DNA of 64,000 bases from positions 494,001 through 558,000 of the forward strand of contig NZ_LGAP01000002.1 in assembly GCF_001270265.1 (NCBI RefSeq). The letters run 5' to 3'. The notes under the pieces were generated by a model. The model had not been told where the DNA came from. It did not search any database and saw only the letters and a program-made list of their open reading frames with translations. The position numbers were made by a program, and so were the translations under genes. Below, one piece after another: positions 1-8,365 of the stretch (position 1 is its first letter; every line of letters begins with the position of its first letter). The stretch is from Ensifer adhaerens. GTDB taxonomy: Bacteria > Pseudomonadota > Alphaproteobacteria > Rhizobiales > Rhizobiaceae.

Positions 1-714
1 GGTGACCAGGAAGGTCGGCTCAGGACGTTCGCCGGTCAGCAACCTCTCGGGGAATGCGGTGATGAAGATCACCGGGATGGCGCTGGTCTTCAGAATGTCG
101 TTGACCGCGTCGATGCCGGAGCTGCCGTCGGCAAGCTGGATATCTGCAAGCACCATGCTCGGCCGGGTCTTCTTGTAGAGGGCGATCGCCTCATCGCGGG
201 TGCGGGCGATGCCTGTCACCCGATGGCCGAGGCTCTCGACCATGTTTTCGATATCGATGGCAATCAGCGGTTCGTCCTCGATGATCATGATATCGGTTGC
301 GACCTGTCGCGAGATTTCCTGCGAGGCGCGGTCGAGAAGGGCGCCGACCTTGTCGTCGCTGACGTCAAGGATTTCGCTGGCTTCCTCGGGCCGGAAACCT
401 TCGACCGAGACGAGAAGGAAAGCTTGGCGGGCAAGCGGAGACACGCTTGCCAGGTTGACCGAGGCGCGCTGCTCCCAGGCAAAGGGCGAAACTGGTTCGG
501 GAACCAGCACTGAAGAGGAGCCGAAGAGCGACGTATAGAGGCGGAACAGCGAGACTCGGTCATTGCTGGCCTCCGGGAAAATGGAGGTGTCGGCAATCAG
601 GGCCTCAAGTACGGCGGCCACATAGGCGTCGCCGGATGTCTGCGAGCCAGTCAATGCGCGCGAGTAGCGGCGCAGATAAGGCAGCAGCGGCGCGATCCGT
701 GTGGACAATGTCAT
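1..714 (-). CDS. phyR: Response regulator PhyR, general stress response anti-anti-sigma factor (C-terminus cut by window edge)
   Basis: 238 codons are visible, starting at the ATG complementary to 712-714; the reading frame is still open at base 1. The N-terminal part (about 1-130) looks like a sigma-factor mimic with the region 4-like segment SPLARQAFLLVSVEGFRPEE. The C-terminal part is a receiver domain beginning at IMIIEDEPLIAIDIENMVE, with the phospho-acceptor Asp at about residue 191 (in LADIQLADG) and the FATGUY-type segment IFITAFPERL. The final KPF motif lies outside the window. In the known partner-switch, phosphorylated PhyR binds NepR and frees the EcfG sigma factor. The divergent nepR-rpoE2 genes support this identity. 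An EcfG-type promoter lies just upstream, which implies autoregulation. Confidence 0.95.
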   Translation of the reverse strand, partial: MTLSTRIAPLLPYLRRYSRALTGSQTSGDAYVAAVLEALIADTSIFPEASNDRVSLFRLYTSLFGSSSVLVPEPVSPFAWEQRASVNLASVSPLARQAFLLVSVEGFRPEEASEILDVSDDKVGALLDRASQEISRQVATDIMIIEDEPLIAIDIENMVESLGHRVTGIARTRDEAIALYKKTRPSMVLADIQLADGSSGIDAVNDILKTSAIPVIFITAFPERLLTGERPEPTFLVT

Positions 715-756
715 TGGGAACTCCCTCGAGTATATTTCTTGCAGTGACGCCCCCAA

Positions 757-781
757 AACGTTTCACGCAAAAAAAAGTTCC
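757..781 (-). promoter_or_regulatory. EcfG/RpoE2-type promoter for phyR
   Basis: On the minus strand GGAAC (781-777), a 16-nt spacer that begins with eight T, then CGTT (760-757). This matches the GGAAC-N16/17-CGTT consensus of alphaproteobacterial EcfG sigma factors. It lies about 43 bp upstream of the phyR start codon. Confidence 0.85.
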
Positions 782-786
782 GGGAG

Positions 787-812
787 GGAACATTTCATTT
801 TTCAGACGCGTT
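787..812 (+). promoter_or_regulatory. EcfG/RpoE2-type promoter for nepR-rpoE2
   Basis: GGAAC at 787-791, a 17-nt spacer, and CGTT at 809-812, reading toward nepR. It is back-to-back with the phyR promoter, only 5 bp away, so one short segment drives both arms of the stress-response locus from the same sigma factor. Confidence 0.85.
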
Positions 813-849
813 AAGGCGGTAATGAACACCACAAGGCGACAGATTGACA

Positions 850-1044
850 ATGAAATATAAAACAGGGGCGGGGCGCACTTCCGGTACGACCTCATGGACC
901 GAAGACCCGAACGCGCAGATCGCGGCCAAGCTGAAGGCGCTCTACCAGTCCGTCCAGGAAGAAGCGATCCCCTCACGTTTTCTCGATCTTCTGGAGAAAC
1001 TCGACGCAGCCGAGCAGCAGGCGGTTCTGCAGGGTAGGGAGTGA
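850..1044 (+). CDS. nepR: Anti-sigma factor NepR
   Basis: A 64-residue protein with the NepR hallmark helix IPSRFLDLLEKLDAAEQ preceded by AQIAAKLKALYQSVQEE, the right size for the family. NepR holds the EcfG sigma factor inactive until phosphorylated PhyR binds it. I chose the ATG at 850; an in-frame TTG at 844 would add two residues. The stop codon overlaps the GTG start of the sigma gene by four bases (GTGA), so the two are probably translationally coupled. The gene lies downstream of the EcfG promoter at 787-812. Confidence 0.92.
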   Translation: MKYKTGAGRTSGTTSWTEDPNAQIAAKLKALYQSVQEEAIPSRFLDLLEKLDAAEQQAVLQGRE

Positions 1045-1607
1045 ACGCCGGAATGTCGTCGGAAAAGAATGATTTCAAGCGAGAGATGCTCGCCGCTCTG
1101 CCGAGCCTTCGCGCCTTTGCCATGTCCCTCATCGGTCGCCATGACCGGGCCGACGATCTTGTCCAGGACACGATCATGAAAGCCTGGGCCAAGCAGGACC
1201 ATTTCCAGATGGGCACCAACATGAAGGCTTGGCTGTTCACGATCCTGCGCAACGAGCTTTACAGCCAGATGCGCAAGCGCGGACGGGAGGTACAGGACAG
1301 CGACGGCCATTTCACCGAATCGCTTGCCCACCATCCGGAGCAATATGGTTCGCTCGATCTGCAGGATTTTCGGCGGGCGCTGGAGATGCTGCCGCCGGAT
1401 CAGCGCGAGGCGATCATTCTCGTCGGTGCGTCGGGCTTTTCCTATGAGGAGGCGGCGACGATCTGCGGCTGCGCCCTCGGTACGATCAAGAGCCGCGTGA
1501 ACCGTGCCCGCCAGCGCCTTCAGGATATCCTCCAGGTGCAGGGCGAGAACGACTACGGTCCGGACGAGACGTCCGCCCCCATTACGTCACGGGCATTCGT
1601 TTCCTGA
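1041..1607 (+). CDS. rpoE2: RNA polymerase sigma factor RpoE2 (EcfG family, general stress response)
   Basis: 188 residues from the GTG at 1041, or 184 from the ATG at 1053. Region 2 is clear (RHDRADDLVQDTIMKAWAK, then MKAWLFTILRNELYSQMRKR), and region 4 carries LPPDQREAIILVGASGFSYE and the helix-turn-helix GCALGTIKSRVNRARQRL. The overlap with nepR, the divergent phyR and the EcfG promoters identify it as the general stress sigma factor rather than an ordinary ECF sigma. It is predicted to recognise GGAAC-N16/17-CGTT and so to drive its own locus and the gene at 3274-3705. Confidence 0.95.
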   Translation: MNAGMSSEKNDFKREMLAALPSLRAFAMSLIGRHDRADDLVQDTIMKAWAKQDHFQMGTNMKAWLFTILRNELYSQMRKRGREVQDSDGHFTESLAHHPEQYGSLDLQDFRRALEMLPPDQREAIILVGASGFSYEEAATICGCALGTIKSRVNRARQRLQDILQVQGENDYGPDETSAPITSRAFVS

Positions 1608-1754
1608 TCCGAAAGCGTTTTTGGCCGCCAGGGCGTTGCAAATCGAGAGCAGCCCTGCTTTCACTGGCGGCCTGAACGCCTCCGCAGACAAGCGCCGTGC
1701 GCAAATGGCAATCGGCGCGGGCTGAAGGATGCGGCAGATTGGAGTTGAGGCGGG

Positions 1755-3263
1755 ATGCGCGAAAAAAGAGAAGAAAAAACCGCCCCGCCGGCCACGTCGT
1801 TGCTCGACGCCCCTGAGCGCCTGAGTGTGCTGCACGCGACGGTGCCCGACATGGCGGTGCCCGACGCGGACTTCGACGGCATTGCCGAAATCGCCGCAGG
1901 CCTTTTCGACGCGCCGATCGCGCTCGTGAGCCTTCTCGATCGCGAGTGGCAATGGTTCAAGGCTGCCGTTGGCACAACGGAGACGCGGGCGTCGTCGGAA
2001 AATTCGTTCTGCATACACGCCGCAGCCGACGCTGACAGCGTCGGCCTTGTCGTTCTCGACGCCTCCGCCGATCTGCGCTTTCGCAATCGGCCGCGGGCCG
2101 CCGGTGCGCCATTCCTGCGCTTTTACGCCGGCGCGTCGATCGTTCTCGATGGCCAGCCGATCGGCACGGTGTGCGTGCTGGATGTCGTGCCGCGCACGGG
2201 GATCGCGCCGTATCTGATGGAACAATTGCGCCGGCTGGCCGATCTGGCCGCCACGCTTTTCAAGTTGAAGGACGAGGCCCGCCGCCGTGCGATCAAGGAG
2301 GCGGCGCTTTCTCGCGAGGAGCAGCGCCACGCGATGGCGCTGGAAGCGGCCAATATCGGCAGCTGGCTCTGGGACGTCCGCTCCGGCATGATCGCCGGCA
2401 ACAGCGCCATGATGCGCATGTTCGGATTGCCCGCGGGCCGGCCGTTCGGCGCCAGGGAAGTGTTCGGCGCCATTCATTCCGACGACCGTGGCGCAACCTT
2501 TGCCAAGCTACGCCAGGCAATGAAGGCGGATGAGGAGTATGACGGCATGTTCCGGGTCGGCGACACCGGCCGCTGGCTGCTCGGTCGCGGGCGAGTGCAT
2601 GATCGGGACAGCAAAGGAAATCCGCTGACCTTCATCGGTGTCACCATCGACGTCACCGATCAGCAGGCATCGGTTCAGCGGACGCGGCTGTTGCTCAAGG
2701 AGCTCAATCACCGGGTCAAGAATACGTTGGCGATGCTGCAGTCTCTCGCCCGCCAGACCCTGCGCCAGACCAGCGATCCCGCCGAATTCATGACCGCTTT
2801 TGCCGGAAGACTTCAGGCAATCTCGGAGGCGCATGGTCTGCTTTCCGACCACGAGTGGGGCACGATCCGGCTTGCGGACCTGATCTCCAAGCAACTGATG
2901 CCGCATGTCAGCGTCTATGCGGACCAGATCGAACTGCACAAGGACGAAGTGCTGCTCGGCCCCGACCAGGCCGTCGGCCTGGGGCTCGTGCTGCACGAAC
3001 TTGCGACCAATGCCGTGAAATACGGCTCGTTGTCGGTACTGAACGGCAAGGTGGTGCTGACGGCACGCAACGTCGTCGAGGAAGGCGAGGCGGTGTTGCA
3101 TCTGACCTGGACTGAGGTTGGCGGGCCGCCGGTGCGCGAACCGAAGCGTCGCGGCTTCGGCTCCATCCTGATCGAGCGCAGCCTCGACAAGGTTCTCGGC
3201 AGTTCGGTGAAGGTCGAATACATGGCGGCCGGGGTGACCGCCCTGATCCGCCTGCCGCTTTAG
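1755..3263 (+). CDS. GAF-PAS sensor histidine kinase of the HWE family
   Basis: 502 residues. A GAF domain (about 25-170) contains FDAPIALVSLLDREWQWFKA; a PAS domain (about 190-305) starts near ALEAANIGSWLWDVRSG; an HWE kinase core fills the C-terminus. The phospho-acceptor is His319 in ELNHRVKNTLAMLQSLARQ. The N-box is LHELATNAVKYGSLS, and the WTE of LTWTEVGGPPV gives the family name. No membrane segment is seen, so it should be cytoplasmic. HWE/HisKA_2 kinases next to phyR/rpoE commonly act as PhyR kinases or phosphatases, and the position beside rpoE2 suggests the same here. The signal sensed cannot be read from the sequence. Confidence 0.9.
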   Translation: MREKREEKTAPPATSLLDAPERLSVLHATVPDMAVPDADFDGIAEIAAGLFDAPIALVSLLDREWQWFKAAVGTTETRASSENSFCIHAAADADSVGLVVLDASADLRFRNRPRAAGAPFLRFYAGASIVLDGQPIGTVCVLDVVPRTGIAPYLMEQLRRLADLAATLFKLKDEARRRAIKEAALSREEQRHAMALEAANIGSWLWDVRSGMIAGNSAMMRMFGLPAGRPFGAREVFGAIHSDDRGATFAKLRQAMKADEEYDGMFRVGDTGRWLLGRGRVHDRDSKGNPLTFIGVTIDVTDQQASVQRTRLLLKELNHRVKNTLAMLQSLARQTLRQTSDPAEFMTAFAGRLQAISEAHGLLSDHEWGTIRLADLISKQLMPHVSVYADQIELHKDEVLLGPDQAVGLGLVLHELATNAVKYGSLSVLNGKVVLTARNVVEEGEAVLHLTWTEVGGPPVREPKRRGFGSILIERSLDKVLGSSVKVEYMAAGVTALIRLPL

Positions 3264-3273
3264 GGTTTCTCGT

Positions 3274-3705
3274 TTAAGGTTCTCGGCGCGGCCTGCGTTT
3301 CCTGCCTGTGCCGAGCAAGGCGCCGATGGCCAGCGCAGTACCGACCGCGAGCAGCGGCTGTTTGCGCAGAATGCTGGCCGCGGCCAGCATCGTCAGATTG
3401 GTTTGCATCATCGACCGCCGACGCCGCTCTTCGGCGAGCCGCCTATCCCGCCCTTGCAGGGCGATCATCACGATGATCAGCACCAGGGCTGTCAGGATGA
3501 GGGCTGCGGCTATCGACGCGGCTGCGACGACCGGCGAATAGGCGGCGCTGAGATAAAGCGCGATGGCGATCAGTGCGAAGATGTAGGCGGTGACAAGCAG
3601 CACGGCGACGACGGCGCACAAGGCTGCGTTTCGTTTGAAACGTGATGCGGTGGCGCCGATGTCGGCGGCCAGCAAGGCGGACAGGGCAGCCCCGAGTGGT
3701 CCCAT
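3274..3705 (-). CDS. Small integral membrane protein, holin-X/phage-holin-like family
   Basis: 143 residues with two strongly hydrophobic segments (about 27-50 and 60-85) followed by a basic linker RDRRLAEERRRR and a third weaker segment near LLAVGTALAIGALLG. The pattern resembles the putative holin-X (DUF1469-like) superfamily of inner-membrane proteins with unknown function. The start is fixed by the Shine-Dalgarno AGGAG 9 bases upstream. An EcfG-type promoter at 3733-3758 places it in the RpoE2 regulon, and the neighbouring DUF883-like gene fits an envelope-stress pair. Function is unknown. Confidence 0.75.
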   Translation of the reverse strand: MGPLGAALSALLAADIGATASRFKRNAALCAVVAVLLVTAYIFALIAIALYLSAAYSPVVAAASIAAALILTALVLIIVMIALQGRDRRLAEERRRRSMMQTNLTMLAAASILRKQPLLAVGTALAIGALLGTGRKRRPRREP

Positions 3706-3732
3706 GCGCTTTTACTCCTGGTAACACGTCAA

Positions 3733-3758
3733 AACGGGTGGGACGCATCTGGCGTTCC
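3733..3758 (-). promoter_or_regulatory. EcfG/RpoE2-type promoter upstream of the membrane protein gene at 3274-3705
   Basis: On the minus strand GGAAC (3758-3754), 17-nt spacer, CGTT (3736-3733), ending 28 bp before the start codon. Spacing and both hexamer cores match the two promoters found at phyR/nepR. Confidence 0.75.
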
Positions 3759-3786
3759 CACCCCGTTCCAAGATCTGCACTTCATC

Positions 3787-3891
3787 TAGAGCGTTTCCGC
3801 TTTGAACGACGTCGCCGAAACGCTCTGTTTCTTTGTTTTTACGCATCTCCTGACGGAAAAGCGCTACGCACTTTTTCTGGAAGTGCGCTAG
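3787..3891 (-). repeat. RIME-like palindromic intergenic repeat, family A copy 1
   Basis: About 105 bp built of two imperfect hairpins: AGAGCGTTTCCGCTTT paired with a GAAACGCTCT half, then a CGCATnTCC-nACGGAAAA block and a final TGGAAnTGC. Closely similar copies occur at 12290-12394 and 46631-46720. It resembles the rhizobial RIME elements. Its outer edge supplies the TAG stop of the gene at 3888-4256. Confidence 0.75.
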
Positions 3892-4256
3892 CGCCGCAGC
3901 AGTGCGGCGGCGATCAGGCCGATGAGAACCGCCGTGCCAAGCGTTGCGAATGGGTGTTCGCGCACCGCGTTGCGAAGCTGCTTTTCGGTACCTGCGTAAC
4001 GGTCGCGCAGGTCGCCTAGCAGTTCCTCGCCACTTGCGAGCAGGTCCTGAAGGCCCGCTTCCGCCTGGTCGCGCGCATCTTGTGCCTTGCTGCGTGCCTG
4101 TTTCGACGCGTCGGCACTGCGGTCGGCAAGCAAGGCGACGAGCGCCGCCATGTCGCTGCGCAGTTCGCTGAGCTGGTCTTCGATCGAATGGTCCTTGAGC
4201 GCGCCGTTGCGCTTGCTCGACCGTGAACTGGAACCTGAGAAGAGGCCTGAAGCCAT
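3888..4256 (-). CDS. DUF883 (ElaB/YqjD-like) membrane-anchored protein
   Basis: 122 residues: a Ser/Lys-rich start, an amphipathic region rich in Ala, Asp and Lys (about 30-100, e.g. DASKQARSKAQDARDQAEAG), then HPFATLGTAVLIGLIAAALLRR as a C-terminal membrane anchor. This is the layout of DUF883/ElaB-YqjD proteins, which tether ribosomes or stress factors to the inner membrane in enterobacteria. The start at 4256 was preferred because GGGAGA lies 7 bases upstream; an in-frame ATG at 4289 lacks this. No EcfG box was found in front of it. The stop codon lies at the edge of a RIME-like repeat. Confidence 0.8.
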   Translation of the reverse strand: MASGLFSGSSSRSSKRNGALKDHSIEDQLSELRSDMAALVALLADRSADASKQARSKAQDARDQAEAGLQDLLASGEELLGDLRDRYAGTEKQLRNAVREHPFATLGTAVLIGLIAAALLRR

Positions 4257-4423
4257 GATTGGTCTCCCTTTCGCTGCAACGCCGGCCAAGGGCGACCGGC
4301 GTGATCTGTTCGAACCGGCATGGCAAGCTCATCGCCACGGCCGGCACTTCAGGGAGAACAACGCATGAGTGCGCAAATTGTTTCGATAAATCTTGAAGTT
4401 GGCGCGATTTGCCGCCGTCGCCG

Positions 4424-5215
4424 CTAGAGCGTCGCCGTCTGCGGCAACACGAAAGGCACACCGGCGGCCGGCATGGCGCTGACCTGCATACGGCAGCCGA
4501 ACACCGCTTCCATCGTCTCGTCGGTGAGCACATCGCGCGGAGCGCCGCTTGCTCGGATCTTGCCGGCTTTCATCATGATCATCCGGTCGGCAAACATCGC
4601 CGTCAGGTTGAGGTCATGCATGACGGCGATGACGCCGCCGCCCCGCTCGCAGAATCGGCGCGCAAGCTGCATGATCGTCAGCTGATGGCGGATATCGAGG
4701 CTTGAGACTGGCTCGTCGAGTAGCAGGTAACGTGGTTCGCCATCGGCGACCGGGTCGGAAATCTGGCAGAGGACGCGAGCAAGTTGGACGCGCTGCTGTT
4801 CCCCGCCCGAAAGCTCCTGATAGAAACGCCCGGCAAAGCCGCCGAGATCGACGGCCTCGAGCGCATCGGCGGCAACTCGGTCATCGGCCTTGGCATCTGA
4901 TGTCGCGCCTGCGGTCAGGCCGAGCCGCACCACTTCGCGCACCGTGAAGGGAAACGAAATCACCGTCGATTGCGGCAGCACCCCGCGTTTCAGCGCGAGC
5001 TCCCAGGGTTTCAGGCCCATGAGATTGCGGCCGTTGATGCTGACCGAACCGCCTTCTGGAGTCAGCTCGCCGGAAATCGCCTTCAACGTCGTGGTCTTGC
5101 CGCAGCCGTTCGGCCCGACGATCGCGGTCAGCGCGCCCGGCGCTGCCTCAAGCGAGATGCCATGGATGACCTGACGCCCGCCAAGCCGGACGGAGAGGTT
5201 GGATACCTTGATCAT
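4424..5215 (-). CDS. hmuV: Hemin ABC transporter ATP-binding protein HmuV
   Basis: 263 residues with Walker A GPNGCGKTT (about 34-42), Q-loop near VLPQSTVISFPF, signature LSGGEQQRVQLARVL, Walker B YLLLDEP and H-loop MHDLNL. It energises heme import across the inner membrane together with HmuU and HmuT, which are encoded just upstream on the same strand. It is the last gene of hmuPSTUV; its start lies 9 bases beyond the hmuU stop. Confidence 0.93.
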   Translation of the reverse strand: MIKVSNLSVRLGGRQVIHGISLEAAPGALTAIVGPNGCGKTTTLKAISGELTPEGGSVSINGRNLMGLKPWELALKRGVLPQSTVISFPFTVREVVRLGLTAGATSDAKADDRVAADALEAVDLGGFAGRFYQELSGGEQQRVQLARVLCQISDPVADGEPRYLLLDEPVSSLDIRHQLTIMQLARRFCERGGGVIAVMHDLNLTAMFADRMIMMKAGKIRASGAPRDVLTDETMEAVFGCRMQVSAMPAAGVPFVLPQTATL

Positions 5216-5224
5216 GGTCTCGTC

Positions 5225-6349
5225 TCACAGTCCCATGTTCGTGCGGCCGCGCAGCAGGATCCAGAGGAAGAACGGCGCACCGATGAAGGCGGTGACGATG
5301 CCGATCGGCAGCTCTGCCGGCGAGGCAATGGTGCGGGCGATCATATCGGCCAGGATCAGCAAGGTTCCACCGAGCAGCGCCGAGGCCGGCACGAGGTAGC
5401 GGTGATCCGGGCCGATGACGAGGCGCAGCAAATGCGGCACGACGATGCCGACGAAACCGATGCCGCCGCTGACGGCAACCGACGCGCCGGTTGCCGCGGC
5501 GACGCTGACGATGGCGATGTTCTTCATGCGCTGCACCGGAATGCCCATGTGGAACGCCGCCGCTTCGCCGAGCGTGATGGCGTTGAGACCGCGTGACAGG
5601 AAGGGCGTGACGGCGAGCGACAGAAGGATGATCGGTGCTGCCGCGGCGATCTTCGTCCAATTGGCGCCGGCAAGCGAGCCGAGGCCCCAGAAGGTGACGT
5701 CGCGCAGCTGCTTGTCGTCGGCCATGAAGATCAGCACACCGGTGAATGCGCCGGTCAGTGCACCGAGCGCAATGCCCGCGAGAAGCAGCGTCGCAACCGA
5801 CGTCTGGCCGCCGCGCGTGGCGATCCGGTAGAGCAGAAGCGTGGTGATGAGGCCGCCGATGAAGGCCGCAACCGGCAAGGCATAAAATCCGAAGAGCGCA
5901 AACAGCGGTCCGAACACCGCAGAGCCAAGCACGATCAGCAGAACGGCGCCGAGGCTTGCGCCGGAGGAAACGCCGACAAGGCCGGGATCGGCCAGCGGAT
6001 TGCGGAACAGCCCCTGCATGACGACGCCGGAGACGGCAAGCGATGCGCCAACGAGCATTCCGAGCACGGCGCGTGGCAGCCGGATGTCGAGAATGATGAT
6101 GCGATCACGAACGCTCAGGACCTGGTCGGCGTCGTTAGCGCCCAGGAGCCAGCGCACGACGTTGGACAGCGAAGCATCGGCTGCACCCGTCATGATCGAA
6201 CCGACGAAGGTGGCTGCCGCAAAAACGACGAGCAGCGCAATGACGACGCGCGCCAGCCGCGCACGATTACCGGACCGCCATTCGGCCCGGATATCGGCGG
6301 CGAGGGCCGTCAGGCGCATGCCCCGGTCCAAGGCCTCACTGCGAGGCAT
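5225..6349 (-). CDS. hmuU: Hemin ABC transporter permease HmuU (FecCD family)
   Basis: About 374 residues with eight to ten hydrophobic segments and the FecCD signatures RLPRAVLGMLVGASLAVSG and GFVGIVVPHLLRLVIGPDHR. It forms the inner-membrane channel for heme as a dimer with HmuV. I chose the ATG at 6349, behind AGAAGG; an upstream ATG at 6376 would add nine residues. Either way the start overlaps the 3' end of hmuT, consistent with translational coupling. Confidence 0.92.
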   Translation of the reverse strand: MPRSEALDRGMRLTALAADIRAEWRSGNRARLARVVIALLVVFAAATFVGSIMTGAADASLSNVVRWLLGANDADQVLSVRDRIIILDIRLPRAVLGMLVGASLAVSGVVMQGLFRNPLADPGLVGVSSGASLGAVLLIVLGSAVFGPLFALFGFYALPVAAFIGGLITTLLLYRIATRGGQTSVATLLLAGIALGALTGAFTGVLIFMADDKQLRDVTFWGLGSLAGANWTKIAAAAPIILLSLAVTPFLSRGLNAITLGEAAAFHMGIPVQRMKNIAIVSVAAATGASVAVSGGIGFVGIVVPHLLRLVIGPDHRYLVPASALLGGTLLILADMIARTIASPAELPIGIVTAFIGAPFFLWILLRGRTNMGL

Positions 6350-7283
6350 TGGCCTTCTTTCCGTAGATTGCCGCATTGAGTTCGCGGATGGCGCTTGCCG
6401 TGCGCGGGCCGAAGCCGAGCAGGTGCAGGCCGTCCATGCGGATCAGTGCCTTGGTCTTGGCGGCAGGCGTCAGGCTCAGCGACGGCAGGGCGAAAAGTTC
6501 GTCCGCCTTGGCGCTGTGCTCGCCGCCGCGATCCATCATCAGGATGACGTCGGGCTTGGCTTCGATGATCGCCTCGTCGGTCAGAGCCTTGTAGCCCGGA
6601 AACTTTCCGGCGGCGTTGATCGCGCCGGAAAGCTCGATGATGCCGTTGGCGGCGGTGCCGGTGCCCGAAGCCATGATCTTGCCGCCCTGGGTGCTGAGCA
6701 CGAAAAGAACGCGTTTGCGTTCGCTTTCCGGACGCTTGGCGCCATCGGCGATGGCCGCGGCAAGGTCGGCTTCCACCGACTTTGCCAGCGCTTCGGCCTT
6801 GTCGGGCACATTGAGGAAGGCGCCGACCGAGCGGATCTTGGCCGGAATGCTGTCCTTGTCGAAGGTTTCCGGCACGCTGGTAAAGGCGATGTTGGCATCC
6901 TTCAGGACGGCAAGCGCCTCCGGTGGGCCGCTGCCTTCGACGGCGACGATGGCGCTCGGATTGACCGCGATGATGCCTTCCGGAGCGAGCTGGCGCATGT
7001 AGCCGACATCCGGCAGCTTGGTTGCGGCTTCCGGATAGGTGCTCGTCGAGTCGCGGCCGACCAGCCGGCCTTCCTCGCCGAGTGCGTAGATGATCTCGGT
7101 AATCGCGCCGCCGACCGAAACGACGCGCGAGTCCGGCTGCTCTATGCTCTGCGCCATGGCCGGACGGATGAACGACGGCGCCCCCGGCGCTAGGGCGGGC
7201 AGCAGGAAAGGAGCCGAAACCGCAAATGCGGCCAGGGCCAGCTCCCAGCGGCGAAGGCGGCGGAAGTCGAGACCGTTGATCAT
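6336..7283 (-). CDS. hmuT: Periplasmic hemin-binding protein HmuT
   Basis: About 315 residues from the ATG at 7283, which follows a GAGGA ribosome site; an upstream in-frame start would reach into hmuS. A twin-basic N-terminus and long hydrophobic stretch (FRRLRRWELALAAFAVSAPF) end near AMAQS, a plausible signal cleavage site. The mature part is a class III binding protein: RVVSVGGAITEIIYALG, the Tyr of DVGYMRQLAPEGI, and DVILMMDRG. It captures heme released into the periplasm by the TonB-dependent receptor, which is not in this window, and passes it to HmuUV. Confidence 0.92.
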   Translation of the reverse strand: MINGLDFRRLRRWELALAAFAVSAPFLLPALAPGAPSFIRPAMAQSIEQPDSRVVSVGGAITEIIYALGEEGRLVGRDSTSTYPEAATKLPDVGYMRQLAPEGIIAVNPSAIVAVEGSGPPEALAVLKDANIAFTSVPETFDKDSIPAKIRSVGAFLNVPDKAEALAKSVEADLAAAIADGAKRPESERKRVLFVLSTQGGKIMASGTGTAANGIIELSGAINAAGKFPGYKALTDEAIIEAKPDVILMMDRGGEHSAKADELFALPSLSLTPAAKTKALIRMDGLHLLGFGPRTASAIRELNAAIYGKKANASQ

Positions 7284-7293
7284 CACACTGTCC

Positions 7294-8361
7294 TCAAGCT
7301 GCGACGGTGGTGTTGAGGCGCGCCAGGCCCTCGGCGATATCGCGCCATTCGGGACGTTCGGCAAAACCTTCCTTACGCTTGCCGAAGAACTGGATGATCA
7401 TCTCGCCCTTGGCATCGAGCGCCTCGATCGAGGTGACGTGACCATCGGCAGTCGGCTTGCGCACGGCCCAAAGCTCGGCAATGTGATCAGTGCGCAGGTG
7501 AAGATGGAAGGTCGGGTCCATGACGTTGAGCCAAGGGCCCATCGGAGCGATCTTGGCGATCGGGCCGGAATGGATCTGGATCATGCCGCGGTTGCCGACG
7601 AAGCACATGATCGGCAGTTCGATTTCGGCGCTGGCGCGCATCATCGTCTCGACGCTCGACGGCTCGAGGCGCCAGGCGAAGTCGTCGCCGACATGCTGCA
7701 GCGCCTGGCGGCGGCCGATCTTCAGCTTGCGTAACAGGCCGTGGAACTGGTGCGTGTCGGTCATCTTGGTCCAGCGGTCACGCAACTCGGTGACGTCGAC
7801 GACGCTCTCCTGCTTGTCGTCGGCCGCCGGTGTGCTGGCGTCCGCGACAAAGGTCTGCGACTGGTCGTCGAGACGGAAGTCTTCGACGATCTTGTCGTAG
7901 GCGGCGACGTTCGACGTCGGGCGCAGGTGCAGCTTGTGCACGGCATTGCCCCATTTGTCGAAGAACTGCAGGCTCTTGCGTGCTTCGCCGCTGTCGTCGG
8001 TCTTGGTCACGGCAAAGGCATGCGCCCAGGCGCTCGGGAAGACGCGAAGGTCGATCTGCTCGCCGAGCACGATGCTGGCCATCTCGCCGGTCGTGATCTT
8101 TTCGTAGACGCCGATCTTTTCGTGAACGGCGCTCTCATTGCGGGTCAGCGCCATGACCTCACCCAGCTCCTCGGCGCGCAGCAGGAAGCGGTTGGCATCC
8201 GCGTCGATACGCACCGCGGTCAAACCACATTCTGCCGCCACGAGGGCTGCTTCCGAAACGCCGAGCTGAGCCGCGATGTCGCGCTCGCGCATTTTCGGGT
8301 TTTCAGCGCGGTAGACACGGATTGCGGACGGGGTGGGGCGGAGGCTCTCGGTCATTGTCAT
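7294..8361 (-). CDS. hmuS: Hemin-degrading/transport factor HmuS
   Basis: 355 residues, the usual length for HmuS/HemS, with two similar halves. An N-terminal half contains MRERDIAAQLGVSEAALVA and VFPSAWAHAFAV; a C-terminal half contains FVGNRGMIQIHSGPIAKI and MDPTFHLHLRTDHIAELWAVRKP, the last being a family hallmark. Homologs bind cytoplasmic heme and degrade it or pass it on. It lies between hmuP and hmuT in one operon; the gap to hmuT is 10 bases. Confidence 0.92.
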   Translation of the reverse strand: MTMTESLRPTPSAIRVYRAENPKMRERDIAAQLGVSEAALVAAECGLTAVRIDADANRFLLRAEELGEVMALTRNESAVHEKIGVYEKITTGEMASIVLGEQIDLRVFPSAWAHAFAVTKTDDSGEARKSLQFFDKWGNAVHKLHLRPTSNVAAYDKIVEDFRLDDQSQTFVADASTPAADDKQESVVDVTELRDRWTKMTDTHQFHGLLRKLKIGRRQALQHVGDDFAWRLEPSSVETMMRASAEIELPIMCFVGNRGMIQIHSGPIAKIAPMGPWLNVMDPTFHLHLRTDHIAELWAVRKPTADGHVTSIEALDAKGEMIIQFFGKRKEGFAERPEWRDIAEGLARLNTTVAA

Positions 8362-8365
8362 TTGC

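Noticed and set aside
1587-2477. A 296-codon minus-strand frame
   Set aside because: It is antisense to the GAF-PAS part of the HWE kinase and has shadow-like composition.
4257-4423. EcfG promoter for the DUF883 gene
   Set aside because: No GGAAC with a correctly spaced CGTT was found upstream on the minus strand.
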